Positions 48,720-58,268 of a DNA stretch of 64,000 bases are shown piece after piece. The stretch is taken from positions 5,146,001 to 5,210,000 of the forward strand of contig NZ_JADOTX010000001.1 of the NCBI RefSeq assembly GCF_015751765.1, given 5' to 3'. The position numbers were made by a program, and so were the translations under genes. This stretch comes from Micromonospora ureilytica. GTDB lineage: Bacteria; Actinomycetota; Actinomycetes; Mycobacteriales; Micromonosporaceae. A model generated the notes under the pieces. The model had not been told where the DNA came from. It did not search any database and saw only the letters and a list, made by a program, of their open reading frames with translations. Numbering within the stretch: position 1 is the stretch's first letter; every line of letters starts with the position of its first letter.

Positions 48720-49889
48720 TCAGGCCCAGACCTGCTGCGGCTCGGCGCGCCGCTCGGCCAGCGACGGTGCCTTGTCGTACTCCCGGACCACGTTGTAGCG
48801 GGTGTCCCGCTCGACGGGCTGGAAGCCGGCGTCCCAGATCAGGTGCAGCAGGTCGTCGCGGTGCATGGTGTTCGGGGTGCCGTACGAGTCGGCGTCGTGC
48901 GTGATCTTGTATTCGACGACGGAACCGTCCAGGTCGTCCACGCCGAAGTTCAGCGAGAGCTGCGCCACCGACAACCCGTGCATCACCCAGAAGTTCTTCA
49001 GGTGCGGCACGTTGTCGAAGAGCAGCCGGGAGACCGCGAACGTCTTCAGCGACTCGGCCGGCGAGGCCATCGTGGTGCGCGCCTGGATCCGGTTACGGAT
49101 CTTGCCGTCCGCCGAGTCGACGAAGTCGTGCTGGTAGCGCAGCGGGATGAAGACCGCGAAGCCGCCGGTCTCGTCCTGCAACTCGCGCAGCCGCAGCACG
49201 TGGTCGACGCGGTGCCGGGGCTCCTCGATGTGGCCGTACAGCATCGTCGCCGGGGTCTTCATGCCCTTGCTGTGTGCCAGGGCGTGGATGCGCGACCAGT
49301 CTTCCCAGTGGCAGGCGTGGTCGACGATGTGCTGCCGGACCTCCCAGTCGAAGATCTCCGCGCCACCACCGGTCAGCGACTCCAGGCCAGCGTCCATCAG
49401 CTCGTCGAGGATCTCGTCGGCGCTCAGGCCGCTGATCTTCTCGAACCACTGCACCTCGGTCGCCGTGAAGCACTTGAGCTTGACGTTCGGCAGCGCGGCC
49501 TTCAGCTCGCGCAGCACCTTCGGGTAGTAGCGCCAGGGCAGCGTGGGGTGCAGGCCGTTGACGATGTGCAACTCGGTGAGCTGCTCGTCCTCCATCTCCT
49601 TGGCCTTACGGACCGCCTCGTCGATGCGCATCGTGTACGCGTCCTTCTCGCCCGGCTTGCGCTGGAACGAGCAGTACGCACAGGACGCCGAGCAGACGTT
49701 CGTCAGGTTGAGGTGCCGGTTGACGTTGAACATCACCCGGTCGCCGTTCAGTTCGGTGCGCTTGTGGTGCGCCAGCCGCCCCAGCCAGGTCAGGTCGTCG
49801 CTCTCGTAGAGGGCGACCCCGTCCTCGCGGGTCAGCCGCTCACCGGCGTACACCTTCGCTTCGAGCTCACGCTTGAGTCCGGCGTCCAT
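48720..49889 (-). CDS. mqnE: Aminofutalosine synthase
   Basis: 389-residue radical SAM enzyme joining 3-enolpyruvylbenzoate and S-adenosylmethionine to give aminofutalosine. Cysteines C66, C70 and C73 in NVCSASCAYCSF, then HIVNGLHPTLPW and ESLTGGGAEIFDWEVRQ. Hallmark GVDDLDGSVVEYKITHDADSYGTP near the end separates MqnE from MqnC. ATG 49889 has GAAGGGA six bases upstream; the frame open to 49955 lacks support. Confidence 0.95.
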   Translation of the reverse strand: MDAGLKRELEAKVYAGERLTREDGVALYESDDLTWLGRLAHHKRTELNGDRVMFNVNRHLNLTNVCSASCAYCSFQRKPGEKDAYTMRIDEAVRKAKEMEDEQLTELHIVNGLHPTLPWRYYPKVLRELKAALPNVKLKCFTATEVQWFEKISGLSADEILDELMDAGLESLTGGGAEIFDWEVRQHIVDHACHWEDWSRIHALAHSKGMKTPATMLYGHIEEPRHRVDHVLRLRELQDETGGFAVFIPLRYQHDFVDSADGKIRNRIQARTTMASPAESLKTFAVSRLLFDNVPHLKNFWVMHGLSVAQLSLNFGVDDLDGSVVEYKITHDADSYGTPNTMHRDDLLHLIWDAGFQPVERDTRYNVVREYDKAPSLAERRAEPQQVWA

Positions 49890-50128
49890 GGCACGTCCCT
49901 TCCACCTGCGGTCCGGATCGAGCGTACGTCGCGGCGCCGACGGGCCCGGCGGCACGGTCGCCGGCAGCGACCCACTTCACCAGACTCTCAGCCTCCCGTA
50001 ACCCGGCAACGCATCGACATGAGTGGCGAGGTGCGGTAGTAACAAGGTGGGGCGGAACACACACACTGGTACCGTCCCGGCGGCCGCGCCCACCGAGCGC
50101 GGCGACGAAGGGTCGAACGGGGAGCGGA

Positions 50129-51694
50129 ATGATCTACAGCGGGCGCGGGCGACGGCAGCGACGACGGAGCCCGGTGATCTCGCCGGTCCTGCGTCCGAAG
50201 CTCTGGGCCGCCCTGCTCGGCGCGATCGCCGCGGCCGTGCTGGCCACCCCGGCCTACGCGGAGCCCGGCCTGCCGACCACAGTGCCGGACACCGGCTCGC
50301 GCCCGGCGGTCACCGGCGCGCTTCAGCTGCCCGGCGGCGCACCGGTCGCCGGCGTGCCGGCGCCGCCGTTGGTCAACATCGGCAACGGCCCACTGGCCGC
50401 TGCGATCTCCGCCGGTGAGGCCCAGGTCGGCGCGCTCGGCGAGGATTTGCTGTTGAGGCGGCAGAAACGCGTCGACGCGCAGGCGCAGCTCGACGCGGCC
50501 GGCAAGGCGCTGGCGACCGCGCAGGACGCAGTGCTCCGGGCCCAGCAGACGGCCGACACCGCCGCCGCCGAGGCCATCAAGGCAGCCGCCGCTCTGCCGC
50601 CGGGCGACCTCGCCCAGGACATCCGTGGGCTGAGCCGCCTCCAGGCGATCACCCGTGGCGAGAAGGTCGACGGCGGCACCACCGGAGTGGCCGGGGAGCT
50701 GTCCCGGGCCCGCGCCGGTGAGCAGGCCGCGTACCAGAAGCACAGCGAGGCGAAGGATCTGCTCGCCGCCGCCGAGACGGAGTTCACCGCGGGTGAGAAA
50801 GGGCTCCGCACCGCCGAGGCGAGCCTGCTCAAGCTGCGCCGGGACAATGCCGCCGCGCTGATCGAGATCGAACGCCAGCAGGAAGCCGCCGAGCAGCAGA
50901 TCGGCGCCGGATACGTCTCCAACCAGAGCATCAGCGGCATGGCCGCGCACCCCCGGGCACTGGCCGCGGTCCGGTACGCGCTCGCCCAGCTCGGTGACCC
51001 GTACAAGTGGTCCGAGGAGGGGCCGGACGAGTTCGACTGCTCCGGCCTGATGTGGGCGGCCTACCGGTCCTCCGGCGCCGACTACTTCGACCTGCCCCGG
51101 GTCTCCCGCGACCAGTACGCCGCCACCCGTGGCCGCACCGTTCCGCAGAGCGCGCTGCTCGCCGGCGACCTGCTCTTCTTCGCCTCGGGCAGCAGTTGGA
51201 CGACGATCCACCACGTCGGCATGTACATCGGCAACGGCAAGATGGTGCAGGCCCCCACCACTGGCGACGTCGTCAAGATCTCGGTCGTCCGCTGGTCCCG
51301 GCTGTATGCCGCCACCCGGGTGATCGGCGCGGTGCCGGCACCGGTCGTGACCAATCCGACCCCGCCCGTCTCGACCCCGAAGCCGACGCCCACCCCGTCG
51401 CCCACCAAGACCAGCAAGCCGACACCCACGCCGTCGCCCACGAAGACCACCAAGCCCACGCCCACGCCGACGAAGACGCCCACGCCGACGCCGACGCTGA
51501 CCACCACCCCGACGCCGACCCCGACCGGCAGCACCACGCCGACGCCGTCGAAGACCCCGAGCAACACTCCGACGACAGTGCCCTCGGCACCGACCAACGC
51601 CCCGACCAGCACGCCTCCGACGACCACGCCGAAGGCCAGCGCGAGCGCGACGGGCAGTGGCAGCGCGACGGGCAGCCCCAGCACCACGGGCTGA
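50129..51694 (+). CDS. Secreted NlpC/P60 peptidoglycan endopeptidase
   Basis: 521 residues. Signal peptide with a long basic start (to about 44), a coiled-coil helical region (90-260), NlpC/P60 domain (275-395) with catalytic C304 in FDCSGLMWAAY and H362 in HHVGMYIGNG, then a 120-residue Thr-Pro/Lys/Ser tail (PTPTPSPTKT repeats) as a wall-spanning linker. Similar to RipA-like hydrolases that split daughter cells. The upstream 239 bases show no riboswitch pattern I recognise. Confidence 0.9.
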   Translation: MIYSGRGRRQRRRSPVISPVLRPKLWAALLGAIAAAVLATPAYAEPGLPTTVPDTGSRPAVTGALQLPGGAPVAGVPAPPLVNIGNGPLAAAISAGEAQVGALGEDLLLRRQKRVDAQAQLDAAGKALATAQDAVLRAQQTADTAAAEAIKAAAALPPGDLAQDIRGLSRLQAITRGEKVDGGTTGVAGELSRARAGEQAAYQKHSEAKDLLAAAETEFTAGEKGLRTAEASLLKLRRDNAAALIEIERQQEAAEQQIGAGYVSNQSISGMAAHPRALAAVRYALAQLGDPYKWSEEGPDEFDCSGLMWAAYRSSGADYFDLPRVSRDQYAATRGRTVPQSALLAGDLLFFASGSSWTTIHHVGMYIGNGKMVQAPTTGDVVKISVVRWSRLYAATRVIGAVPAPVVTNPTPPVSTPKPTPTPSPTKTSKPTPTPSPTKTTKPTPTPTKTPTPTPTLTTTPTPTPTGSTTPTPSKTPSNTPTTVPSAPTNAPTSTPPTTTPKASASATGSGSATGSPSTTG

Positions 51695-51808
51695 TCCGCC
51701 ACGACCGCCTCCGGCTGTCCGCTCGGCAAGATCTGTGGCACCGTGACAACCAGGCACATCCGACCCGACGTCACGGGTCCGGGTGCGAGCATGGCGCGGA
51801 GGGCGGAA

Positions 51809-53365
51809 ATGGCCGAGCAGAGAGATCCGGCGGAGACTGTCGACCCCGTGGTCGACCAGGTCGGCCCACCAGGGCCGGAAACCGCCGACCCGGTGGCCGC
51901 CAGCGAGGCCAGCCCAGCTGACACCAGCCCGGCCGACAGCGAGGCCAGCCCGGCCCACAGCGGCACGGCAGCTGTCGTCCCGGACGCCTCGACCGACGCC
52001 GTACCCGCCGACGCCGTACCCGCCGACGCCGTGCCCGCCGACGCCACTTCCGGCGACACTGACGTTTCCGGGACCAGCGCCGCGGAGTCGGCCGCGGTCG
52101 ACGCGCGCCAGGGGCAGGCCGCCGCACCGGTACGCGCACGCGCCAGCGTCGTGACCGCCGGGGCGCTCCGCAGTGACCTGCCGGCCAGCGCTCCGGTCAC
52201 CGCGACCACCTACCGTGCGACCGGCTCGGCCAGCCCGGCCGACGTGTCGTTGCCGGGGCAGCGCAACGACTCCCCCGCGCCGGCCCGGGCCAGCGCCACG
52301 GTTCCGAGCGGCAGCCGGGGCACGGCCGACGCCCTGGGCACCCCGGACCTTCGCGAGAAATCGCCTGGCGTCTACCGAACCGCGCCGGTGGACGCCGAGC
52401 CGGAACCGGCACCGCCCTCGACGCCGTCGACTCCGGAGCCGGAACCCACGCCACCCGGTCCCGGGCCGACGCAGCCGCCGCCACCGGAACCGGAGCCCGC
52501 GCCGGCCCCGGGTCCGTTCCCGCCCGGTCCGATGCCGACGCCGGGCCCCCGACCCACGCCGCCACCCGGTCCGGTTCCGCCCGTTCCGGGCCCGCCCAAC
52601 CCGCCGCCCTCGCCGGTGCCGCCCATCCCCGGCCCGCCGTCGCCGCCCGTGCCGAGCCCGCCGCTTCCGCCACCCGGCCCGCCGGTGCCCGCACCACCAG
52701 CCCCGCCCGGCCCGATGCCGGCACCGCCGTTTCCACCGCCGCCGGCGATGACCGACAGGCCCGGCGTACGGGCCAGCGCGTCGGTCTCCGCACCGCCGGC
52801 CGGGTGGCCATCCACGGCCGGGGCGACCCGCCCGACGTCCGGCGGCGGATGGACCGGGACGGCTGCCTCCGCGCCGCCGGTGGTACCCGCCCCAGCGCTG
52901 CCGAGCTGGCCACCGTCCACCGCCGGGGCTCCCTCGTCGACCCGGAACGGCACCGGAAACTCCCGAATGACAGCGTCGCCGAGCAGCCCACCGGCTGCTT
53001 CCCCCGGACGGGACGCGGCCGGCACCCGTGGCGGGCGGCCGGACGGCGGCTCCGACCTGGCCGGCTCGCGTGGCGGGCGGCCGGACGGCGGCTCCGATCT
53101 GGCCGGCACCGTATACGGCAACGGCGAGGGGGCCGGCTTCACCACGATCGCGATACCCGCCAACGCGGTGGAGACGTCCGGCTCGTTGACCGGGCACATC
53201 CTGGCCCAGGGCTGGGCCGACACGCCGGCCGAGCGGTCCAGTAACGCCCGGGTGATGATCGTCCTGGCCGCCGCTCTGGGGCTGCTGGTGGCGATCAGTG
53301 TTCTGGTCGTCCTGCTGGCCAGCGACGCCCTGGACGGTCTGATGGGCAGCGTGCTCAACGGGTGA
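51809..53365 (+). CDS. Proline-rich single-pass membrane protein
   Basis: 518 residues from MAEQRDPAETVDP (ATG 51809, with GGAGG seven bases upstream). Residues about 1-180 are Asp/Ala/Ser-rich with short repeats (PADAVPADAVPADA). 190-310 are extremely Pro-rich. 410-440 repeat GRPDGGSDLAG twice. One helix near the C-terminus (ARVMIVLAAALGLLVAISVLVVLL) anchors it. No domain recognised. It follows the NlpC gene by 114 bases and may be a cell-envelope or septum scaffold. Confidence 0.75.
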   Translation: MAEQRDPAETVDPVVDQVGPPGPETADPVAASEASPADTSPADSEASPAHSGTAAVVPDASTDAVPADAVPADAVPADATSGDTDVSGTSAAESAAVDARQGQAAAPVRARASVVTAGALRSDLPASAPVTATTYRATGSASPADVSLPGQRNDSPAPARASATVPSGSRGTADALGTPDLREKSPGVYRTAPVDAEPEPAPPSTPSTPEPEPTPPGPGPTQPPPPEPEPAPAPGPFPPGPMPTPGPRPTPPPGPVPPVPGPPNPPPSPVPPIPGPPSPPVPSPPLPPPGPPVPAPPAPPGPMPAPPFPPPPAMTDRPGVRASASVSAPPAGWPSTAGATRPTSGGGWTGTAASAPPVVPAPALPSWPPSTAGAPSSTRNGTGNSRMTASPSSPPAASPGRDAAGTRGGRPDGGSDLAGSRGGRPDGGSDLAGTVYGNGEGAGFTTIAIPANAVETSGSLTGHILAQGWADTPAERSSNARVMIVLAAALGLLVAISVLVVLLASDALDGLMGSVLNG

Positions 53366-53562
53366 GCCAGCGAGTGGTAACGATGGTGAGTCCGCCCACT
53401 ACCGTCGGACAACCGGCTGGCGGCTTCGCCAGACCGCCGTACACTGGCTGAGATCACTGACCCGGCGCGCGTGGTGTGCGCCCCTGGGCGATCTTGCGGG
53501 CGATCCGGCGGTACAGCCGCGGCAGGCCATCGCGAAGATGCGCCCCGCTCGAAAGGTTTTTG

Positions 53563-55593
53563 TTGACCACCTCTGCTGACCCCAGCACCGTTTCGTCCGT
53601 TTTCAACTCAGTCCCGGCGACCGACACCGCCCGGGAGCAGCTCGACGTTCCTCCGAGCGAGGCCGGCACCGCGCCGGCGGCGACCGTCACCCAGCAGGCC
53701 GAGCCCGCGCCGACGGAGACCGCCGAATCGATCAGTTTCGCCTCCCTCGGCCTGCCCGAACCCCTGGTCCGCGCGCTGGCGCAGCAGGGCATCACCAGCC
53801 CGTTCGAGATCCAGCGGGCCACCGTTCCGGACGCGCTCGCCGGCCGCGACGTGCTGGGCCGTGGGCAGACCGGTTCGGGCAAGACGCTCGCCTTCGGCCT
53901 GCCGATGATCGCCCGGCTGGCCACCCGCAACCGGGCCCGGCCGATGCGTCCGCGCGCCCTGGTCCTGGTTCCGACCCGCGAGTTGGCCATGCAGGTCAAC
54001 GACGCACTGGTGCCGCTGGGCAAGTCCGTCGGCATCTTCCTCAAGACCGCCGTCGGCGGTGTTCCGTACGACCGTCAGATCGACGCGCTGCGCCGCGGCG
54101 TGGAGATCATCGTGGCCACCCCGGGGCGGCTCGGCGACCTCATTGAGCGGGGCATCTGCCAGCTCGACGAGGTCGAGGTCACGGTGCTCGACGAGGCCGA
54201 CCAGATGGCCGACATGGGTTTCCTGCCCGAGGTGACCGATCTGCTGGCGAAGACGCCCGCGAACAGTCAGCGGCTGCTCTTCTCGGCCACCCTGGACGGT
54301 GACGTCGACGCGTTGGTCAGGCGGTTCATGACCGACCCGGTCACCCACTCCACCGCGCCGTCCACCGCATCGGTGTCCACCATGGACCACCACATGCTGT
54401 TGATCCCGCCGCACGAGAAGTTCCCGGTGGCGGCCTCGATCGCCGCCAGGGACGGCCGGACCATGGTCTTCGCCCGTACCCAGCTCGGGGTGGACCGGCT
54501 GGTCGAGCAGCTCGCGGCCGTCGGCGTACGCGCCGGTGGTCTGCACGGCGGCAAGACCCAGCGGATGCGCACCAAGACGCTTGCCGAGTTCCGTGAGGGC
54601 CGGATGAACGTGCTGGTCGCCACGGACGTGGCGGCCCGGGGCATCCACGTCGACGGGGTCACCCTGGTGCTGCACGTCGACCCGCCGAAGGACCCCAAGG
54701 ACTACCTGCACCGCGCGGGACGTACCGCCCGGGCCGGCGAGTCGGGCGCGGTGGCCACGTTGGTGCTGCCCAAGCAGCGCCGCACCACCCTGGCGATGAT
54801 GGAGAAGGCAGGTGTCGCGCCGGCCGAGACCCGGGTCCGGGTCGGCGACGCGGCGTTGGCCGAGCTGGTCGGCGCCCGCGAGCCCAGCGGCGTTCCGGTT
54901 CGCGTCGAGGCGGAGCCCCGGGGCTACGGCGACCGCTCCGGCGGCCCGCGCCGGTACGACGACCGGTCCGGGGGGCCGCGTCGGTTCGGTGACCGCACGG
55001 GAGGCGAGCGCCGCTACGGCGACCGTCCGCAGGGCGACCGGCGCTTCGGCGACCGGCCGACCGGCGAGCGCCGCTTCGGCGACCGCCCGCAGGGTGACAG
55101 GCGCTTCGGCGACCGGCCGCAGGGCGAGCGGGGCCACGGCGACCGCCCGCAGGGTGACCGCGGCTACGGCGACCGCCCGCAGGGTGACCGCGGCTACGGC
55201 GACCGCCCGCAGGGCGAGCGCCGATACAGCGACCGGCCCACCGGCGAGCGCCGCTTCGGCGACCGCCCGCAGGGTGACCGCGGCTACGGCGACCGCCCGC
55301 AGGGCGAGCGGGGCCACGGCGACCGCCCGCAGGGCGAGCGCCGGTTCGGCGACCGCCCGCAAGGTGACCGCCAGTACGGCGACCGCCCGCAGGGGGACCG
55401 CCGCTTCGGCGACCGGCCGCAGGGTGAGCGGCGCTTCGGTGACCGGGACGCTCGGGGTGGTTTCCGCCCGGAGAGTCGGGTTCGGGACGACCGGCCCCGC
55501 GATGACCGGCCCCGCGATGACCGCCCGCGTGAAGACCGGCCGCGTGACGATCGGCGCGGTTTCGGCGGGCGACCGCCGGCGCGTACTCACTGA
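53563..55593 (+). CDS. DEAD-box RNA helicase with decapeptide-repeat tail
   Basis: 676 residues. Start TTG 53563 follows GAAAGG by six bases and fits the conserved helicase Q-motif region beginning near residue 58 (ISFASLGLPEPLVRALAQQGI). Motif I GQTGSGKT (101-108), Ia PTRELAMQ, DEAD at 210-213 in VLDEADQMADMGF, SAT, and HRAGRTARAGESG motif VI. Residues 458-628 are about 17 units of the decapeptide RPQGDRRFGD, then RDDRPRDDRP. Such Arg/Gly/Asp tails bind RNA and can drive condensation. RhlE/CsdA-like. The 197-base leader may carry cold-shock control. Confidence 0.92.
   Translation: MTTSADPSTVSSVFNSVPATDTAREQLDVPPSEAGTAPAATVTQQAEPAPTETAESISFASLGLPEPLVRALAQQGITSPFEIQRATVPDALAGRDVLGRGQTGSGKTLAFGLPMIARLATRNRARPMRPRALVLVPTRELAMQVNDALVPLGKSVGIFLKTAVGGVPYDRQIDALRRGVEIIVATPGRLGDLIERGICQLDEVEVTVLDEADQMADMGFLPEVTDLLAKTPANSQRLLFSATLDGDVDALVRRFMTDPVTHSTAPSTASVSTMDHHMLLIPPHEKFPVAASIAARDGRTMVFARTQLGVDRLVEQLAAVGVRAGGLHGGKTQRMRTKTLAEFREGRMNVLVATDVAARGIHVDGVTLVLHVDPPKDPKDYLHRAGRTARAGESGAVATLVLPKQRRTTLAMMEKAGVAPAETRVRVGDAALAELVGAREPSGVPVRVEAEPRGYGDRSGGPRRYDDRSGGPRRFGDRTGGERRYGDRPQGDRRFGDRPTGERRFGDRPQGDRRFGDRPQGERGHGDRPQGDRGYGDRPQGDRGYGDRPQGERRYSDRPTGERRFGDRPQGDRGYGDRPQGERGHGDRPQGERRFGDRPQGDRQYGDRPQGDRRFGDRPQGERRFGDRDARGGFRPESRVRDDRPRDDRPRDDRPREDRPRDDRRGFGGRPPARTH
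54934..55443. repeat. 30-base tandem repeats in the helicase gene
   Basis: Seventeen consecutive 30-base units (the first three degenerate), typically CGACCGCCCGCAGGGTGACC and following ten bases, each encoding RPQGDRRFGD or a variant. Perfect periodicity across 510 bases is explained by the protein repeat, not by CRISPR. Confidence 0.9.
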
Positions 55594-55603
55594 TTGATCC
55601 ACC

Positions 55604-55641
55604 GAACGCCGTCGCGAAGCCCAGGCTTCGCGGCGGCGTTC
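55604..55641 (+). terminator. 18-base-arm hairpin after the DEAD-box gene
   Basis: Arms 55604-55621 and 55624-55641 pair except for one G-U-compatible position; loop of two bases. Eleven bases after the helicase stop. Confidence 0.8.
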
Positions 55642-55686
55642 GCGCATGCCCTGCCGATGTCGGTCGGGTCGCGTAACGTCCGGCTC

Positions 55687-56316
55687 ATGCCGACCATGCC
55701 GAAGTCAATCTTCTGGTCCCGGACGGACACCGCCGGCAGCGAGCAGGTCCTGCTCGACGACGGCCACGGGTTGGCGGCCCGGGGCACCCTGCTCGCCGTG
55801 GACCCGATCCCGTGGACCGCCCGCTACCAGCTGACCACCACGCCGGACTGGGCCACCACCCGGGTCGAGGTCGAGGCCGAAGGGCTCGGCTGGCTACGCC
55901 GGGTGACGTTGGAGCGGGCCGCGGGCCGGTGGCGGGTGACAACCGCCGAGCAGGGCAACCTGGACGCGGCCCTGGTCGCGGCCGGTCACCCCCGGGCCGG
56001 GCTGCCCGGCACTGACGACCCGGATCGGCTGGCCGACGCCCTCGACGTCGATCTGAGCGGCTCGCCGCTGTTCAACACCCTGCCGGTCCACCGACTCCGG
56101 ATGGCGGCTGAGCCGGCCGATGTGGCACACCGGATCACCGTCGCCTGGGTGCTGCTGCCCGGCCTGGAGGTGGTGCCGGCCGAGCAGATCTACACCGGGC
56201 TGGGCCCGGGTCGGGTGCGCTTCGCGAGCGGCACCTTCACGGCCGACATCGATCTGGACGACAGCGGCTACGTAGTGCGCTACCCCGGGCTGGCCGAACG
56301 CATCGACCCGCGCTGA
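55687..56316 (+). CDS. Putative glycolipid-binding domain protein
   Basis: 209 residues from ATG 55687. FWSRTDTAGSEQVLLDDGHGLAARGTLLAV and TARYQLTTTPDWATTRVEVEAEG are typical of the putative glycolipid-binding family (PF06475). Beta-rich, no signal peptide, no catalytic residues. A TAACGT eight bases before the ATG and no ribosome binding site suggest a leaderless mRNA. ATG 55696 is an alternative. Function is unproven in any organism I know. Confidence 0.75.
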   Translation: MPTMPKSIFWSRTDTAGSEQVLLDDGHGLAARGTLLAVDPIPWTARYQLTTTPDWATTRVEVEAEGLGWLRRVTLERAAGRWRVTTAEQGNLDAALVAAGHPRAGLPGTDDPDRLADALDVDLSGSPLFNTLPVHRLRMAAEPADVAHRITVAWVLLPGLEVVPAEQIYTGLGPGRVRFASGTFTADIDLDDSGYVVRYPGLAERIDPR

Positions 56317-56323
56317 GAAGCGC

Positions 56324-56395
56324 TCAGCCGGGCCAGGCCCGCTGGGCGGTTCAGCCGGCCCAGGCTCCGCTGGGCGGTTCAGCCGGGCCAGGCTC
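56324..56395. repeat. Three degenerate copies of the cds1 3-prime end
   Basis: Plus strand TCAGCCGGGCCAGGC recurs at 56324, 56351, 56379 and 56396; the last is the genuine end of cds1 (stop codon TGA preceded by codons for WPG). Copies one and two also share CGCTGGGCGGT. Each copy carries its own TGA on the minus strand. Replication slippage has stacked them behind the gene. Confidence 0.85.
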
Positions 56396-57487
56396 TCAGC
56401 CGGGCCAGGCCCCGCTGGCCAGGAATCGGTCGATCGTGGCCAGGTGCGGGGCCAGGTCGAGGCCCTGGGCGGCCACCCAGTCGTCGGCGTAGTACGTGTC
56501 GGCGTACCGGTCGCCCGGGTCGCAGATCAGGGTGACCACCGAGCCGGTCCGACGCTCGGCGAGCATCCCGGCGATCAGGCCGAACGCGCCCCACAGGTTG
56601 GTGCCGGTGGACCCACCCACCCGACGGCCCAGCAACGCCGACCCGGCGCGCATGGCGGCCAGTGACGCCGCGTCCGGCACCTGGACCATCCGGTCCACCA
56701 CCGAGGGCAGGAACGACGCCTCCACGGTGGGCCGGCCGATCCCCTCGATACGGGAGCCCTTCCCGGTGCGTACCGACCAGTCGGCGGCCAGCCAGGCCGG
56801 GTAGAACGCCGAGTTCTCCGGGTCGACCACGCAGAGCTTGGTGGCGAGCCGGCGGTACCGGGCATAACGGCCGATGGTCGCGCTGGTGCCCCCGGTGCCC
56901 GCGCCCACCACGACCCAGGCGGGAATCGGGTGTCGCTCCAGCTCCAACTGTGCGTAGATCGACTCGGCGATGTTGTTGTTGCCCCGCCAGTCGGTCGCCC
57001 GCTCGGCGTAGGTGAACTGGTCCATGAAGTGCCCGCCGGAATCCTCCGCGAGCCACCGGGCCTCGACCACCACGCTTGCCGGGTCGTCCACCAGGTGGCA
57101 CCGGCCGCCCTGGAACTCGATCTGCGCGATCTTCTCCGGCGAGGTGGAGGCGGGCATCACCGCGATGAACGGCAGGCCCAGCATTCGGGCGAAGTACGCC
57201 TCGGAGACCGCCGTGGACCCCGACGACGCTTCGACGATCGTGGTGCGCGGCCCGATCCAGCCGTTGCAGAGCCCGTAGAGGAACAGCGAGCGAGCCAGCC
57301 GGTGCTTCAGCGAGCCGGTGGGGTGTGACGACTCGTCCTTGAGGTACAGGTCGATCCCCCATTCCCGGGGCAGCGGGAACGGCAGCAGGTGGGTGTCGGC
57401 CGAGCGGTTCGCGTCCGCCTCGACGGCGGCGATCGCCTCGGTCACCCAGGTCCGGCTGGCTTCGTCGCACCGGTCGAGATGAGTCAC
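56396..57487 (-). CDS. cds1: PLP-dependent L-cysteine desulfhydrase (Cds1-like)
   Basis: 363 residues, fold-type II PLP enzyme of the cysteine synthase family. [15 protein letters not shown] holds the PLP lysine, [22 protein letters not shown] is the substrate loop, and [19 protein letters not shown] binds phosphate. These phrases closely match mycobacterial Rv3684 (Cds1), which splits cysteine to pyruvate, ammonia and hydrogen sulfide. GTG 57487 is the likely start; there is no strong ribosome binding site. An Lrp/AsnC regulator lies 52 bases upstream. Alternative: generic cysteine synthase. Confidence 0.85.
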   Translation of the reverse strand: MTHLDRCDEASRTWVTEAIAAVEADANRSADTHLLPFPLPREWGIDLYLKDESSHPTGSLKHRLARSLFLYGLCNGWIGPRTTIVEASSGSTAVSEAYFARMLGLPFIAVMPASTSPEKIAQIEFQGGRCHLVDDPASVVVEARWLAEDSGGHFMDQFTYAERATDWRGNNNIAESIYAQLELERHPIPAWVVVGAGTGGTSATIGRYARYRRLATKLCVVDPENSAFYPAWLAADWSVRTGKGSRIEGIGRPTVEASFLPSVVDRMVQVPDAASLAAMRAGSALLGRRVGGSTGTNLWGAFGLIAGMLAERRTGSVVTLICDPGDRYADTYYADDWVAAQGLDLAPHLATIDRFLASGAWPG

Positions 57488-57539
57488 GCTCGGAAACCTA
57501 GCAAGCAGGTCAGCGGCGGTCTGCGCCGGTACGAGGTGG

Positions 57540-57998
57540 TCAGGCCGCAGCCGGGCCGACCGGTTGGGGGCGGTTCTCCCACTTGGTGGAGAGCGCGATG
57601 GCGGTACGGGTGGAGGCGACCCCCGGCGTCCGGTTCAACCGCACGATCAACTGCTCCAGCTCGGCGATCGTGCCGACCCGCGCCTTGAGGAGGAACGACT
57701 CCACGCCGGCCATGAAGTAGCAGGACTCGATCTCGGGCAGCACCCGCAGCGACTCGAGCATGTCGTCGGTGTCGGCACCGGAGTCCTCGACGATGCCGAT
57801 CAGCGCGGTGACACCCAGCCCGATCGACTCCGGAGCCACGTCCGCGCGGTAGCCCCGGACCACCCCGCTGCTCTCCAGCTTGCCGACCCGCTCGTGCACG
57901 GCTGGGGGTGAGAGGCCCACCTGGCGGGCCAGCTCGGCATACGAGAGGCGCGCGTTGCCGCGCAGCAGGTCGACGAGGCTCAGGTCGATGGCGTCCAC
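57540..57998 (-). CDS. Lrp/AsnC-family transcriptional regulator
   Basis: 152 residues. N-terminal HTH ([50 protein letters not shown]) and a RAM ligand-binding domain ([25 protein letters not shown]). GTG 57998. It precedes cds1 in the same direction, so it probably senses an amino acid (cysteine would be parallel to DecR/CyuR) and controls cds1. Confidence 0.92.
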   Translation of the reverse strand: MDAIDLSLVDLLRGNARLSYAELARQVGLSPPAVHERVGKLESSGVVRGYRADVAPESIGLGVTALIGIVEDSGADTDDMLESLRVLPEIESCYFMAGVESFLLKARVGTIAELEQLIVRLNRTPGVASTRTAIALSTKWENRPQPVGPAAA

Positions 57999-58268
57999 AG
58001 AGAGTGACCTTAACTGTTCGCGCGTAACGTGCGGCCTTCGGCACCCGTTGGACTGAGCGGTGAGTCACTGTTCATAAACCGCCGGTCAGGGCAGAGGTAG
58101 CACCAGTAACATTACTAACTCCCCACTCAGTGCATTTTTCGCGTTTGGGCGGACAGGCCATGTCCCTGGTGCTGTAATTGCCATACGTCCCTCATGACGG
58201 CTCTGGGCTACGCACCAGCCGGGGGCAGTGTGTTCAGCCGGGGGCTTCGTCGACGCGAGGAGGGGGCT

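Noticed and set aside
49890..50128. Possible c-di-AMP riboswitch before the NlpC/P60 gene
   Set aside because: This gene class often has one in actinobacteria, but the conserved core sequences are not visible here.
54934..55443. 30-base periodic repeats resembling a CRISPR array
   Set aside because: Units are contiguous without spacers and encode an in-frame protein repeat.
53608..55647. 679-codon minus-strand frame opposite the DEAD-box helicase
   Set aside because: Repetitive Val-Ala-Leu-Arg translation mirrors the decapeptide repeats; all helicase motifs are on the plus strand.
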